Part shown: positions 1 through 9,381 of the stretch, one piece after another | How the letters are laid out: every line of letters starts with the position of its first letter | Numbering within the stretch: the first letter of the stretch is position 1 | DNA from: Streptomyces californicus | GTDB lineage: Bacteria; Actinomycetota; Actinomycetes; Streptomycetales; Streptomycetaceae | Reading direction: 5' to 3' | NCBI RefSeq assembly: GCF_000717645.1 | Contig: NZ_JNZZ01000007.1 | Coordinates: 183,483-247,482, forward strand | DNA: 64,000 nucleotides | Program-made: the position numbers and the translations under genes | The notes under the pieces: model-generated | What the model was told of the DNA's origin: nothing | Databases searched by the model: none | Seen by the model: only the letters and a program-made list of their open reading frames with translations

Positions 1-59
1 ACCCCGGCCCCGGCGACCTCTTCGACGAGATCGCCCCGGTCGAGCTCCCGGAGGACTGA
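1..59 (+). CDS. C-terminal end of an unidentified protein (partial)
   Basis: An open frame enters from the left edge and ends at a TGA at 57-59. The visible tail reads PGPGDLFDEIAPVELPED, acidic and proline-containing, as is common at the C-terminus of actinobacterial proteins. It converges on the DUF5995 gene only 19 nt away. The piece is too short to name a function; the call rests on reading frame and codon bias only. Confidence 0.5.
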   Translation, partial: PGPGDLFDEIAPVELPED

Positions 60-78
60 GGCCGTACCGGCGCGGGCC

Positions 79-789
79 TCAGCGGCAGGGGGTGAGCAGC
101 AGCCGCCCCACCAGGCCCGCGCCCGCGTCGGTCCGCTGCCGGAACTCCTCGGCCAGCGCGGGGAACGCGCGCAGCCGCCAGAGCGTCCGGGCCGCCGACC
201 AGGCCGCCTCGCGGGCCCGCTCCAGGCTCCAGGAATGCACCAGATGGGTCAGCGGGTCCGCGACCTCCAGGACGTCGGGGCCCGGCAGCAGGACGTCGTG
301 GACGTGCTCCTCCAGTAACGCGAGGAGATCGCCCATCTGCTCGAACTCCCCTTCGAGATCAGCGGGTTCGCAGCCGAGCACCCGGCAGGCGTCCACCACC
401 GCCAGCACCAGATCGTGCCCCACGTGCGCCTGGAGACCGCCGAGCGCCCACTGCGCCGGCCGTACGCCGGGATGGCGGCGGTACGGGAGCAGCGGGCGCC
501 AGCACTCCGGCGGACGGCCGCCCGCCGCCGCCGTCTCCACCGCCGACAGATAGCGCTCCGCGCAGCGCGCACTCAGCAGGGCGGCGGCTCCCCGGTCGTC
601 GAAGCCCGCCCGGCCGAGGTCCGGGTCCACCCGCTCCACGGCGTCCAGATAGGCCGCGTTGAAGACGGCGACCCCGCCCCCGGCCGGCCACCGGGAACGC
701 CATTCCCGCATACGTTCGATCACCGGGATGCCGCCCGGACCCGGGTCCCCGAGGCCGGCCGGGAGCTCGGACTGTTCGATCTGCGTCAT
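79..789 (-). CDS. DUF5995 family protein
   Basis: A 236-residue protein that I recognise as the DUF5995 family: a helical domain with a tract of the type YRRHPGVRPAQWALGG near the middle followed by GHDLVLAVVDAC, the conserved His/Asp-rich core. No enzymatic function is established for the family that I know of. No signal peptide or membrane segment is evident. It is divergent from crtE, with 232 nt between the starts, so the two could share a control region. Whether it contributes to carotenoid formation is unknown; adjacency alone is weak evidence. Confidence 0.75.
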   Translation of the reverse strand: MTQIEQSELPAGLGDPGPGGIPVIERMREWRSRWPAGGGVAVFNAAYLDAVERVDPDLGRAGFDDRGAAALLSARCAERYLSAVETAAAGGRPPECWRPLLPYRRHPGVRPAQWALGGLQAHVGHDLVLAVVDACRVLGCEPADLEGEFEQMGDLLALLEEHVHDVLLPGPDVLEVADPLTHLVHSWSLERAREAAWSAARTLWRLRAFPALAEEFRQRTDAGAGLVGRLLLTPCR

Positions 790-1021
790 GCGCGGAGCGT
801 CCCAGTACCGGTCCCACCACGCCGCTGACCGGTCCGAGATTCATCGGAACGGGCGAACGGCGGCGGAAGAGGCGACGAAGGGCGCCGGGCGCTTCGCGGT
901 GGGGCGGGCGACGGCCGTCGGGGCATATCGGGCTTTCCGTCCGGTAGCAATGGGGCTGACGGGGTACCAGTCGCTGCGGACGGTGAGATTTCGCCGTCCT
1001 CGTCTACGACAAGGGCGTCAG

Positions 1022-2284
1022 ATGGGCCTCTCGCTGCCCGCAGACCACGCGTTCGCCGCATCCGTGCACCCGGACGTGGACCGGACGGCGTCCGCGGACC
1101 CCGGCCCCTCCGCCGAGGAGGCGCGGGCCGTCGACCACGATGTACCCGGCGGCCTCCAGCGGATGGCCGAGGCCGTCCTGGCGGAGCGGGTCGCGGAGGC
1201 CGCCGAGCACGATCCGGTCTTCGCCGACGAGGTGGCGCACCGGGTCGCGGACTTCACGCTGCGCGGCGGCAAGCGGATGAGGCCCCGCCTGCTCTGGTGG
1301 GCCATGCGCGCCTGCGGCGCGGCCGACACCGCCGCCGCGTTGCGGCTCGGCGTCGCCCTGGAGCTGATCCAGACCTGCGCCCTCATCCAGGACGACGTGA
1401 TGGACCGGTCGCCCACACGGCGGGGCAGGCCCGCCGTCCACATCGCCCTGGCCGAGCGCCTGGGCCTCCCGGCCGGCTCCGGGCCGGGCGGGGCGTTCGG
1501 CCCCTCCGCCGCCGTTCTCGCCGGGGACCTCGCCCTGGTGTGGGCCGACGACACGGTCGCCGAGACGTGCCTGCCGCCCTCCCGGCGGCGGCGGATCACC
1601 GCGGTGTGGCGGGCCATGCGGGGCGAGATGATCGCCGGACAGTACCTGGACCTGCGCGGCCAGGCCGTCGGCGCCGCTTCCGCGACGACCGCGCTGCGCA
1701 CCGCCCGCCTCAAGAGCGCGCTGTACACGGTGGAACGGCCCCTGGCGCTCGGAGCGGCCCTGGCCGGGGCGGACCGGCGGACCACCGACGAACTGCGCGC
1801 GGCCGGCCGGTACGCCGGAACGGCCTTCCAACTGCGCGACGACCTGCTCGGCGCCTTCGGCGATCCGGCGGTCACCGGCAAGCCCTCCGGGGACGACATC
1901 CGCGACGGCAAGCCCACCTACCTGCTGGCGGTCGCCCGCGCCCGCGCCGACGCCGCCGGCGACCGCCGCGCCCCGGCCGTGCTGGACCGCGCCGTGGGCT
2001 ACCCCGGCCTCGGCGACGACGACCTCGCGGAGGTCCGCTCCGTCCTGGAGGCCACCGGCGCCCGCGCCCACGTCGAGGACCGGGCGCGGCGGCTGGGGGA
2101 GCGGGCCGCGCACCACCTGGCGCGGGCGGTCGACGTCGAGGCGCACGCGGGCGGCCGGCTGCTGGACCTGCTGGCCGCCGTCGCGGGAAGCCGCGCCGCC
2201 CCGCCGCCCGGCCCCGGCTCCGCCCACCCCCCGTACCGAGAGACCGCGGCGCCCGCCCCGGCCGTGGCCGAAGGAGGCCGATGA
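1022..2284 (+). CDS. crtE: Geranylgeranyl diphosphate synthase
   Basis: Trans-isoprenyl diphosphate synthase that extends FPP/GPP with IPP to C20 GGPP, the carotenoid precursor. The first aspartate-rich motif DDVMD is at residues 124-128, followed by the RRGRPAVH stretch; the second lies near residue 273 (DDLLGAFGD). The early substrate-binding GGKRMRPRL segment is at 82-90. The 420-residue length is slightly long because of a low-complexity N-terminus. The ATG at 1022 is chosen because AAGGGC lies about 7 nt upstream and no homology-like sequence precedes it; an in-frame ATG at 950 is possible. The stop overlaps the crtI start (ATGA), indicating translational coupling in a crtE-crtI-crtB-crtV operon. 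Confidence 0.93.
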   Translation: MGLSLPADHAFAASVHPDVDRTASADPGPSAEEARAVDHDVPGGLQRMAEAVLAERVAEAAEHDPVFADEVAHRVADFTLRGGKRMRPRLLWWAMRACGAADTAAALRLGVALELIQTCALIQDDVMDRSPTRRGRPAVHIALAERLGLPAGSGPGGAFGPSAAVLAGDLALVWADDTVAETCLPPSRRRRITAVWRAMRGEMIAGQYLDLRGQAVGAASATTALRTARLKSALYTVERPLALGAALAGADRRTTDELRAAGRYAGTAFQLRDDLLGAFGDPAVTGKPSGDDIRDGKPTYLLAVARARADAAGDRRAPAVLDRAVGYPGLGDDDLAEVRSVLEATGARAHVEDRARRLGERAAHHLARAVDVEAHAGGRLLDLLAAVAGSRAAPPPGPGSAHPPYRETAAPAPAVAEGGR

Positions 2285-3804
2285 CCGTGATCACGATTCC
2301 GGGACGCACCGACCACGTGGTGGTGGTCGGCGCGGGACTGTCCGGACTCTCCGCCGCGCTCCACCTGCTCGGCGCGGGCCGCCGGGTGACCGTCGTCGAA
2401 CGGGACGCGCTGCCCGGCGGACGGGCCGGACTGCTGGAGCGGGGCGGCTTCCGCATCGACACCGGGCCCACCGTGCTGACCATGCCGGACCTGGTGGAGG
2501 ACGCCTTCGCCGCCGTCGGCGCGCGGATGGCCGACCGGCTGGAGCTGATCCGGCTGGACCCCGCCTACCGGGCCAGGTTCGCGGACGGGTCGCAGCTCGA
2601 CGTGCACACCGACGGCGCGGCCATGGAGGCGGCGGTCGAACAGTTCGCCGGAGCCCGCCAGGCGGTCGGCTACCGGCGGTTGCGACGCTGGCTGGAGCGG
2701 CTCTACCGCGTGCAGATGCGCCGCTTCATCGACGCCAACTTCGACTCGCCCCTCCAACTGCTCCATCCCGACCTCGCGCGGCTCGCCGCCCTCGGCGGGT
2801 TCGGCCGGCTCGACGCCCGGATCGGGCGGTTCGTCTCCGACGAGCGGCTGCGCCGGGTCTTCTCCTTCCAGGCGCTGTACGCCGGGGTCCCCCCGGCCAG
2901 GGCCCTGGCCGCGTACGCCGTGATCGCCTACATGGACACGGTCGCCGGGGTCTACTTCCCGCGCGGCGGCATGCACGCCCTGCCCACCGCGATGGCCCGG
3001 GCCGCCGAGGACGCGGGAGGCACGTTCCGCTACGGACGGACGGTGACCCGGCTGGAGCGCTCGGGCGACCGGATCACCGCGGTCGTCACCGACCGGGAGC
3101 GCATCCCGTGCGACGCCGTGGTCCTGACGCCCGATCTGCCGGTCGCCTACCGCCTCCTCGGCCGCGCCCCGCGCCGGCCGCTGCCGCTGAAGCACTCGCC
3201 GTCCGCGGTGATCCTGCACGCGGGCACGGACCGTACCTGGCCGGATCTCGCCCACCACACCATCTCGTTCGGCGCCGCCTGGAAGAGCACCTTCCGCCAG
3301 CTCACCCGTACCGGCGAGCTGATGTCGGACCCCTCGCTCCTGATCACCCGGCCCACCGCCACCGACCCCGCCCTCGCCCCGCCCGGCAGCCACCTCCACT
3401 ACGTCCTCGCCCCCTGCCCGAACACGACGATCGGCCCCGGCACACGGGAGTGGAAGGAGCTGGGCCCCCGCTACCGGGACGAACTGCTCGGCTGGCTGGA
3501 GCGCCGTGAGATGCCCGGCCTGGGCGCGGCGATCGAGCAGGAGGGACTGGTCACCCCCCTGGACTGGGCCGACCAGGGACACGCGGCCGGCACACCGTTC
3601 GCCGTGGCCCACACCTTCCCCCAGACCGGCCCGTTCCGGCCACGCAACCTGGTGCGGGGCACCGCCAACGCCGTCCTCGCCGGATGCGGCACCACGCCGG
3701 GCGTCGGCGTGCCGACCGTGCTGATCTCCGGAAAGCTGGCGGCGCGGAGGATCACCGGCCCGCCCGCCGCCCCATCCCGACGCACGAGAGGCACCGCCGT
3801 ATGA
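2281..3804 (+). CDS. crtI: Phytoene desaturase (to lycopene)
   Basis: FAD-dependent CrtI-type desaturase that introduces double bonds into phytoene, normally giving lycopene. The dinucleotide-binding motif GAGLSG is at residues 17-22, with the following GGRAG signature near 45, and the C-terminal carotenoid-desaturase segment ([20 protein letters not shown]) ends the protein. At 507 residues it has the family's normal length. It overlaps crtE by 4 nt at its start and crtB by 4 nt at its end. Operon position between crtE and crtB supports phytoene as the substrate. Confidence 0.94.
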   Translation: MTVITIPGRTDHVVVVGAGLSGLSAALHLLGAGRRVTVVERDALPGGRAGLLERGGFRIDTGPTVLTMPDLVEDAFAAVGARMADRLELIRLDPAYRARFADGSQLDVHTDGAAMEAAVEQFAGARQAVGYRRLRRWLERLYRVQMRRFIDANFDSPLQLLHPDLARLAALGGFGRLDARIGRFVSDERLRRVFSFQALYAGVPPARALAAYAVIAYMDTVAGVYFPRGGMHALPTAMARAAEDAGGTFRYGRTVTRLERSGDRITAVVTDRERIPCDAVVLTPDLPVAYRLLGRAPRRPLPLKHSPSAVILHAGTDRTWPDLAHHTISFGAAWKSTFRQLTRTGELMSDPSLLITRPTATDPALAPPGSHLHYVLAPCPNTTIGPGTREWKELGPRYRDELLGWLERREMPGLGAAIEQEGLVTPLDWADQGHAAGTPFAVAHTFPQTGPFRPRNLVRGTANAVLAGCGTTPGVGVPTVLISGKLAARRITGPPAAPSRRTRGTAV

Positions 3805-4817
3805 CCGCCCGTGAGCTGGACGCCGCAGGCATCCACGAACCCGGCCTCCGCGCCGCCTACGCCCGCTGCCGCGACCTCAACGCCCGGCACGGCAGGACGT
3901 ACTTCCTCGCGACCCGGCTGCTGCCCGTCGACCGGCGGGCGGCCGTCCACGCCCTCTACGGCTTCGCCCGCCATGCCGACGACATCGTGGACGACCTCGA
4001 ATCCACCGCCACCACCGCCCAGCGGGCCGCCGCGCTGACGGCCCTGGAGGAGCAGCTGGAGCGCGGGCTGCGCGGCGGCCGGACCACCGAGCCGGTGATC
4101 CGCGCGCTCGCCGACACGGCCGGGCGCCACGGCATCGACCACCGGCACTTCACCGACTTCCTGGCCTCGATGCGCGCCGATCTGACCATCACCGGATACG
4201 CCTCCTTCGAGGACCTGGGCGGCTACACGCACGGGTCGGCCGCGGTGATCGGCCTCCAGATGCTGCCGGTGCTCGGGACCGTCGTCCCGCACGAGGAGGC
4301 CGCCGGCCCCGCCGCCGCGCTGGGCGTCGCCTTCCAGCTGACCAACTTCCTCCGCGATGTCGGCGAGGACCTGGACCGGGGCAGGGTCTACCTCCCGGTC
4401 GATCTGCTCGGCGCCCACGGCGTGGACCGGGCCCGCCTGGAGTGGAGCCGCCGCACCGGTGCGCGGGACCCGAGGATCACCGACGCGCTGACGGCGTTCG
4501 CCGCCCACACCCGGTCGGTCTACCGGCAGGCCCTGCCCGGCCTCGGGATGCTGGACCCGGTGTCCCGGCCCTGCATCCGTACGGCGTTCGTGCTCTACAG
4601 CGGCATCCTCGACGCGATCGAGGCCGACGACCACGCGGTCCTGCACCGCCGCGCCGTCGTCCCGCGCCGCCGCCGGGCGGTCGTGGCGCTGGACGGACTG
4701 GCCCGCGCGCTCGCCGCCCGCTCCCGGACGGGCCGCCGGACGGAGACCGCCACCGGGCCGTGCCCCGCGGCCCCCGCCCGTACCGCCCTCCTGCCCGTCG
4801 GAGGGGAGGCGGCATGA
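3801..4817 (+). CDS. crtB: Phytoene synthase
   Basis: Squalene/phytoene synthase family enzyme that condenses two GGPP molecules head to head to phytoene. The two aspartate-rich metal-binding motifs are present: DDIVD at residues 60-64 and DVGED beginning near residue 186, the latter followed by LDRGRVYLP. It is 338 residues long, slightly extended at the C-terminus by an Arg/Pro/Ala-rich tail. It starts inside the crtI stop (ATGA), and its own stop overlaps the start of the next gene in the same way. Confidence 0.94.
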   Translation: MTARELDAAGIHEPGLRAAYARCRDLNARHGRTYFLATRLLPVDRRAAVHALYGFARHADDIVDDLESTATTAQRAAALTALEEQLERGLRGGRTTEPVIRALADTAGRHGIDHRHFTDFLASMRADLTITGYASFEDLGGYTHGSAAVIGLQMLPVLGTVVPHEEAAGPAAALGVAFQLTNFLRDVGEDLDRGRVYLPVDLLGAHGVDRARLEWSRRTGARDPRITDALTAFAAHTRSVYRQALPGLGMLDPVSRPCIRTAFVLYSGILDAIEADDHAVLHRRAVVPRRRRAVVALDGLARALAARSRTGRRTETATGPCPAAPARTALLPVGGEAA

Positions 4818-5821
4818 GCCCGTCCGCACGACGGCGCGTCCCGCTGCGGCTGCGGCGCGCCCCCGTGCCGTGGGACCGGCAGGAGCCGACCTGGCGGGCC
4901 GCCAAGCCCTCCCTCATCGCCGGGGCGCTCAAGCGCGCGCAGAGCCGACCCTCCGGGAACTGGTACGTCATCGGCGCCTCGCGCGACCTGCCCCCGGGCC
5001 GGACGCTCGGCCTCACGGTCGGCTCCACCGAGATCGTCGCCTGGCGCGACGGCGACGGCCGGCTGCGCGCCGGCCCGGGAGCCTGCCCCCACCTCGGAGC
5101 GCCGCTGCGGGAGAGCCCCGTGCGCTGCGGCACGCTCGTCTGCCACTGGCACGGCCTCGCCCTGGACGGCGGACCGTTCGCCGGCTGGGAGCCCTACCCG
5201 GCCTTCGACGACGGCGTGCTGCTCTGGGCGCGGCTGGACGACGTGGGCGGCGAGACCCCCACCGAACGGCCCCGCGTCCCGGTACGGCCGCGCCGGGCGG
5301 ACGCGGTGGACGCGGTCTACACCGGGGTGGGGCGCTGCGAGCCCGAGGACGTGGTGGCCAACCGGCTCGACCCCTGGCACGGCGCCTGGTTCCACCCGTA
5401 CTCCTTCGTCGACCTGGCCGTGACCGACGCCCCGGACGGCAGCGCCGGGGGCGAGGACGACGGGTTCCTGGTGGAGGTGTCCTTCAAGGTGGCCGGGCGG
5501 CTGGTCGTGCCTGTCGTGGCCCGGTTCACCGCGCCCGGGCCCCGTACCGTCGTCATGCACATCGTCGAGGGCGAAGGTGCGGGGTCCGTGGTCGAGACCC
5601 ACGCCACCCCGCTGGCGCCGGACGATCGGGGACGGCCCCGCACCGCCGTGGTCGAGGCGCTCGTCGCGGCCTCGGACCGCCGCGGGTTCGCGGTCGCCCG
5701 CGCCGCCGCGCCGCTGCTCCGGCCGCTGATGCGGGCGTCGGCCGGCCGGCTGTGGCGCGACGACCTGGCCTACGCGGAACGGCGCTGGGAGCTGCGGTCC
5801 GAGGGACGGTTCCCGGGCTGA
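4814..5821 (+). CDS. crtV: Rieske [2Fe-2S] / DUF5914 protein of the isorenieratene cluster (CrtV position)
   Basis: A 335-residue protein in the fourth position of crtEIBV. Streptomyces proteins at this position were historically labelled methylesterase (CrtV). The sequence instead shows a Rieske iron-sulphur site, CPH at 91-93 and CHWH at 110-113 (C-x-H-x16-C-x2-H), followed by DPWHGAWFH at 186-194, which is the D-x2-H-x4-H mononuclear iron motif of Rieske oxygenases. The rest matches what I know as DUF5914. It is probably an oxygenase or a relic of one; the substrate is unknown, with a carotenoid intermediate the obvious candidate. The ATG at 4814 overlaps the crtB stop. The stop codon lies inside a hairpin shared with crtU. 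Confidence 0.85.
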   Translation: MSPSARRRVPLRLRRAPVPWDRQEPTWRAAKPSLIAGALKRAQSRPSGNWYVIGASRDLPPGRTLGLTVGSTEIVAWRDGDGRLRAGPGACPHLGAPLRESPVRCGTLVCHWHGLALDGGPFAGWEPYPAFDDGVLLWARLDDVGGETPTERPRVPVRPRRADAVDAVYTGVGRCEPEDVVANRLDPWHGAWFHPYSFVDLAVTDAPDGSAGGEDDGFLVEVSFKVAGRLVVPVVARFTAPGPRTVVMHIVEGEGAGSVVETHATPLAPDDRGRPRTAVVEALVAASDRRGFAVARAAAPLLRPLMRASAGRLWRDDLAYAERRWELRSEGRFPG

Positions 5822-5858
5822 CCGGCCCGGTGCGCCGTCGTGCGCCCCGGGCCGGTCA
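5819..5858. terminator. Bidirectional hairpin between crtV and crtU containing both stop codons
   Basis: Perfect 12-bp inverted repeat, TGACCGGCCCGG (5819-5830) and CCGGGCCGGTCA (5847-5858), with a 16-nt loop. The left arm begins with the crtV TGA and the right arm ends with the complement of the crtU TGA, so one hairpin can terminate both converging operons. No U-tract follows, which is common in Streptomyces. Confidence 0.7.
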
Positions 5859-7427
5859 GCCGCCGAGCGCGGCGAGCCGGCGCAGCACCGGCGACCGGCC
5901 GGTGCGCGGGACGGTCCACAGGGTCTGCCCGCGCACCCCCCACCGCTCCAGATGCGCGTTGGCGGCGAGGAACCCGCTGGTCACCGCGCGTTCCATCAGC
6001 GCCACCGGCAGCCCGGTACGGACCATGTCCCCGGCCACCGTGACCGCCGGGTCCGGACCGCGCACGCCGGGCCGGTCCCGGTAGCCGCCGACCGGGAACA
6101 TCGGGCAGTCCGCCCGCCACTCGTGGCGCTCGTCGACGATCCGGGCGTCCCGCGTCTCCGGGTAGACCCGGTGCGCCTGGCGCAGCGCCTCCGCCTGCAC
6201 GGCCGCCCGGTCGGCGTCCGGGGAGACGGCGTACGCGTGGAGTTCGAGCACCGAGCCGCCGGTGCGCCGCGCCCATCGCGCGGCCTCGCCCTCCCAGCGC
6301 TCCAGGACGCTGACGTTGTCCAGCGGCCCGTAGCCGCTGGTGCCGAGGAAGCCGGGGCGGTCGCGCGCCACCGGCCGGTCCAGCCACAGCCGCGAGACGA
6401 GGAACGGCGGGGCGGAGCGCAGCCGGTCGATCGAGGCGCGCCAGGGCGCGTCCCCGAGTCCGGGGGACGCGTCCACGAGCCGGCGCAGCCCGGCGCCGTC
6501 CAGGGCGAGGACGAGGGCGTCGTGGCGTGAGGCGCGCTCTCCCGCGCCCTCCGCGCCTCCCGCCTCGACGTCGATCCGGCCGTCGGGCAGCGGCCGGACG
6601 TGCCGGACCGGCGTGCCGGTGCGCACGTCGACGCCGAGGCCCGCCAGGTAGCCGGCGAGCGGGTCCCACAGGGCGGTGGGGAACGGCTCGGAGGGGACGT
6701 CGAAGAGCAGCCCCTCGCTGGAGCCGAGGAAGTAGATGTGGAACATCAGGACCAGCTCGGCGGCGGACAGCTCGCGCGGGTCGGCGAAGAAGCTGCGGGA
6801 GAAGACCTCGAAGGCCAGGTGGTGGGCGGCCTCGGGAAAGCGGATGCGGGCGAGGAAGTCGTGGGCGCTGACGCCGTCGAGCCGCTCGTGGACCTCGGGC
6901 ACCCGCACGTCCAGCAGCGGCAGGGCGGCCCGGGGGTCCATCCGCGCCAGATCGCGGACGCCGAAGGTCGGGCTCAGCGCGACGAAGCCGAGAGCGCTCA
7001 GCGGCGGGGTGCGCGGGACGCGGGCGAAGCTGTCGTGGAGCCCGGAGCCGTGCCGCAGCGGGTAGTCGGGCAGCGCGGTGAGCGTCTCCAGACCCGGGTC
7101 GATCCGGCGCAGCAGGCCGCGCAGGTTGTAGTACTGGCGGAAGAAGGCGTGGAAGCCGCGGCTCATCGTCACGGTCGTGCCGTCGGCGAGCCACGTCGGC
7201 CATCCCGCCAGCCGTCCGCCCAGATTCCGCTCGCCCTCGTAGAGGGTGACCCGTACGCCCCGCTCGGCCAGCCCGGTGGCGGCCGCGATCCCGGCGAGGC
7301 CGCCGCCGACGACCGCGGCGGAGGGGGCGTCGCCGGTGAACCGGGGGCGGCCGGCGGGGGCGTGGATCACCGCGGCCCGCCGGTCCCGGCCGTGGCGGTG
7401 GGCGCCGCCGTGCCGCTTCGCCGGCAT
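5856..7427 (-). CDS. crtU: Beta-carotene desaturase/methyltransferase (isorenieratene-forming)
   Basis: FAD-dependent protein of the CrtU type that desaturates and shifts a methyl group on the beta-ionone rings of beta-carotene, giving the aromatic carotenoid isorenieratene. The FAD motif VGGGLAG is at residues 40-46, followed by the second glycine signature in NLGGRLAGW. At 523 residues it matches the family. It is the last gene of the crtY-crtT-crtU operon; its ATG overlaps the crtT stop by one base (TGATG). Its presence makes an aromatic rather than plain beta-carotene end product likely. Confidence 0.9.
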   Translation of the reverse strand: MPAKRHGGAHRHGRDRRAAVIHAPAGRPRFTGDAPSAAVVGGGLAGIAAATGLAERGVRVTLYEGERNLGGRLAGWPTWLADGTTVTMSRGFHAFFRQYYNLRGLLRRIDPGLETLTALPDYPLRHGSGLHDSFARVPRTPPLSALGFVALSPTFGVRDLARMDPRAALPLLDVRVPEVHERLDGVSAHDFLARIRFPEAAHHLAFEVFSRSFFADPRELSAAELVLMFHIYFLGSSEGLLFDVPSEPFPTALWDPLAGYLAGLGVDVRTGTPVRHVRPLPDGRIDVEAGGAEGAGERASRHDALVLALDGAGLRRLVDASPGLGDAPWRASIDRLRSAPPFLVSRLWLDRPVARDRPGFLGTSGYGPLDNVSVLERWEGEAARWARRTGGSVLELHAYAVSPDADRAAVQAEALRQAHRVYPETRDARIVDERHEWRADCPMFPVGGYRDRPGVRGPDPAVTVAGDMVRTGLPVALMERAVTSGFLAANAHLERWGVRGQTLWTVPRTGRSPVLRRLAALGG

Positions 7428-8143
7428 CAGCTCTCGTCCCCGGCGCGTCCGACGAAGGTGTGCGTGATGCCGGTCTCCCAGCCGGGCAGCGGCAGGGCGC
7501 GCACGTCCCGGAACCCGGCGCGGCGCAGCCGCCCGGCGAACTCGGGAGCGGTGTCGAAGGTGTTCACGCTGTCCTGGAGGTGCCGGTAGAGCCGCGCGTC
7601 CCCGGTGAGCCGCCCGGCAGGCCGGATGATCGCGGCGCAGACCGCGTTCCAGACGGCGCGGTGCACCGGGGACCCGCCCAGCGTGTACTCGTGCACGGCC
7701 AGCCGCCCGGACGGGACCAGCAGGCGGCGGACCAGCCGCAGGGCGGCGTCGGGGTCCTGGAGGTTGCGGAAGAGGTAGCCGGCGAACACCGCGTCGAAGG
7801 AGCCCGGCGCCAGCCGCACGGCCAGCCCCTCCACCGGCGCGTGGACGAACTCCACATGGGTCAGCCGGGGTTTGGCCGCCGCCCGCTCCAGCATGCCCGC
7901 GGAGGCGTCGACGCCGGTGATCCGGGCGAGCGGGGCGGCGGCGAGCAGCGCCTCGGTGGAGGCGCCCGTACCGCATCCCAGGTCCAGGACCCGCAGCCCG
8001 GCGCCGCCGTCCGGCAGGCCGAGCCGGCGCGCGGAGCGGCGCAGATGCGCGTGGTAGCCGGGGCTGGCCGCGACGAGACGGTCGTAGGCCCCGGAGCCCT
8101 GGTCGAAGGCTTCGGACAGTGCGGGACCGCGCAACAGGGTCAT
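7427..8143 (-). CDS. crtT: SAM-dependent methyltransferase of the carotenoid cluster
   Basis: Class I SAM-dependent methyltransferase, 238 residues. Motif I LDLGCGTG is at residues 53-60, followed by the acidic GVDASAGM end of strand 2. It resembles the UbiE/demethylmenaquinone methyltransferase group. In Streptomyces crt clusters this gene is called crtT; as far as I know, it is not essential for isorenieratene itself, since CrtU carries out the ring methyl transfer, so its substrate is open. It overlaps crtY upstream (ATGA) and crtU downstream by one base. Confidence 0.88.
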   Translation of the reverse strand: MTLLRGPALSEAFDQGSGAYDRLVAASPGYHAHLRRSARRLGLPDGGAGLRVLDLGCGTGASTEALLAAAPLARITGVDASAGMLERAAAKPRLTHVEFVHAPVEGLAVRLAPGSFDAVFAGYLFRNLQDPDAALRLVRRLLVPSGRLAVHEYTLGGSPVHRAVWNAVCAAIIRPAGRLTGDARLYRHLQDSVNTFDTAPEFAGRLRRAGFRDVRALPLPGWETGITHTFVGRAGDES

Positions 8144-9381
8144 GTGCTTCTTTCTTCCGGACCGGAGGGTGGGGGAGGCAGGGGGCGGGAGGGGCGGCGG
8201 GGGGTGAAGGGGAGTTCGGCGACGGTCCGCAGCATGGGACCGACCGGGGTCCGGACTCCGACGAGCAGGTCCTCGTACCACCGGGAGCCGCCGTCCAGGA
8301 AGGTCAGCAGCCGTTCGGCGGGCACACCCCGGAAGAGACGGCCGAAGAAGTCCGATCCGTCGATCCGGCCGGTGTCCAGCGCCCGCAGCATCACCGCGTC
8401 CATCGCGCGCGACCGGGCGCTGTGGGCGGGCGGCACCCGGAGAGGGCGTCCGGCCCGCAGGGCCGCGGCGATCGCACGGCTCTGCCGCTGCACCGCGGCG
8501 AAGGTGTAGCCGGTCGAGGGGCGGGTCGCGCCGCCGGCGGTGCCGATGCGGTAGGAGGACCGCCCGGTCCGGCGCGGGAAGCGGCCGTCGGTCATCGGGA
8601 TGGCGCCGTGCTCGGTGGCCGTCACCTCGAACGCGCCCAGCCGCAGGACGTCCCGCGTGTAGTGGTCCAGGGCCCGGCGGTAGGCGTCGGTGGTCAGCGG
8701 CGCGGGGGAGAACTCCGTGTACTCGACCAGCGCCGTGTGCGCGTCCATGGGCAGGACGTAGCCGAACGACAGCCCCCGGGCGGGCCGCGGGGTGCGGAAG
8801 TCCATCAGCTCCGCCACGGCCGGGTCGAACACGGGCCGCTCGGTCCTGACGAACCAGCCCGAGAAGTGCTGGAGGAGGGTGGTGCGGGCGGGCGGCAGCA
8901 GCCGGGGCGGCCGGGAGTCGAAGACGTGCCGGCCCCGCAGCGCGACCCGGGCACCGGCCGCGTCCCGGCCGATGACCTCGGCTCCGCCGCCGGGCAGGTC
9001 GCGCACGGACTCCACCGCCGCCGCCGTCCGGCGCAGCCCGGGGGCACCGGAGAGCCGGCGGCCGACGAGCGCCTCGAAGGCGTCGGAGCGCAGCATCTTG
9101 TAGCGCAGCTCCGGCAGGTCCGCCGTCACGGCGTCCGCCTCGGCGGGGCGGACCCGCAGCCGGGACCAGGAGGCGGTCAGCGCCCCGTCGTACGGCCCCG
9201 CCGCGCGTTCCCAGAAGCACCAGGTCCGCGGCGGAGGGCGCAGCGGACCCGGCGGCGCGTCGACGAGCGCGACGGACAGGGGCGTACGGCCCCCCGGCGC
9301 GCACAGGTGGTGGGCCAGGCTCAGCCCCGCGGCCCCGGCGCCGACGATGACCACATCGAAGTCGGCTGCGTCGGTCGGCAC
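8140..9381 (-). CDS. crtY: Lycopene beta-cyclase
   Basis: FAD/NAD-dependent CrtY-type cyclase that converts lycopene to beta-carotene. With the GTG at 9381 the protein is 413 residues and the nucleotide-binding motif GAGAAG sits at residues 14-19, as expected. The PRTWCFWE-type segment and the GTAGGATRPSTGYTF segment near the middle are typical. The start is inferred: no ATG lies close to the motif, and GAGGGAG immediately precedes this GTG, with rather tight spacing. It is the first gene of the crtY-crtT-crtU operon and overlaps crtT by 4 nt. Confidence 0.9.
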   Translation of the reverse strand: MPTDAADFDVVIVGAGAAGLSLAHHLCAPGGRTPLSVALVDAPPGPLRPPPRTWCFWERAAGPYDGALTASWSRLRVRPAEADAVTADLPELRYKMLRSDAFEALVGRRLSGAPGLRRTAAAVESVRDLPGGGAEVIGRDAAGARVALRGRHVFDSRPPRLLPPARTTLLQHFSGWFVRTERPVFDPAVAELMDFRTPRPARGLSFGYVLPMDAHTALVEYTEFSPAPLTTDAYRRALDHYTRDVLRLGAFEVTATEHGAIPMTDGRFPRRTGRSSYRIGTAGGATRPSTGYTFAAVQRQSRAIAAALRAGRPLRVPPAHSARSRAMDAVMLRALDTGRIDGSDFFGRLFRGVPAERLLTFLDGGSRWYEDLLVGVRTPVGPMLRTVAELPFTPRRPSRPLPPPPSGPEERST

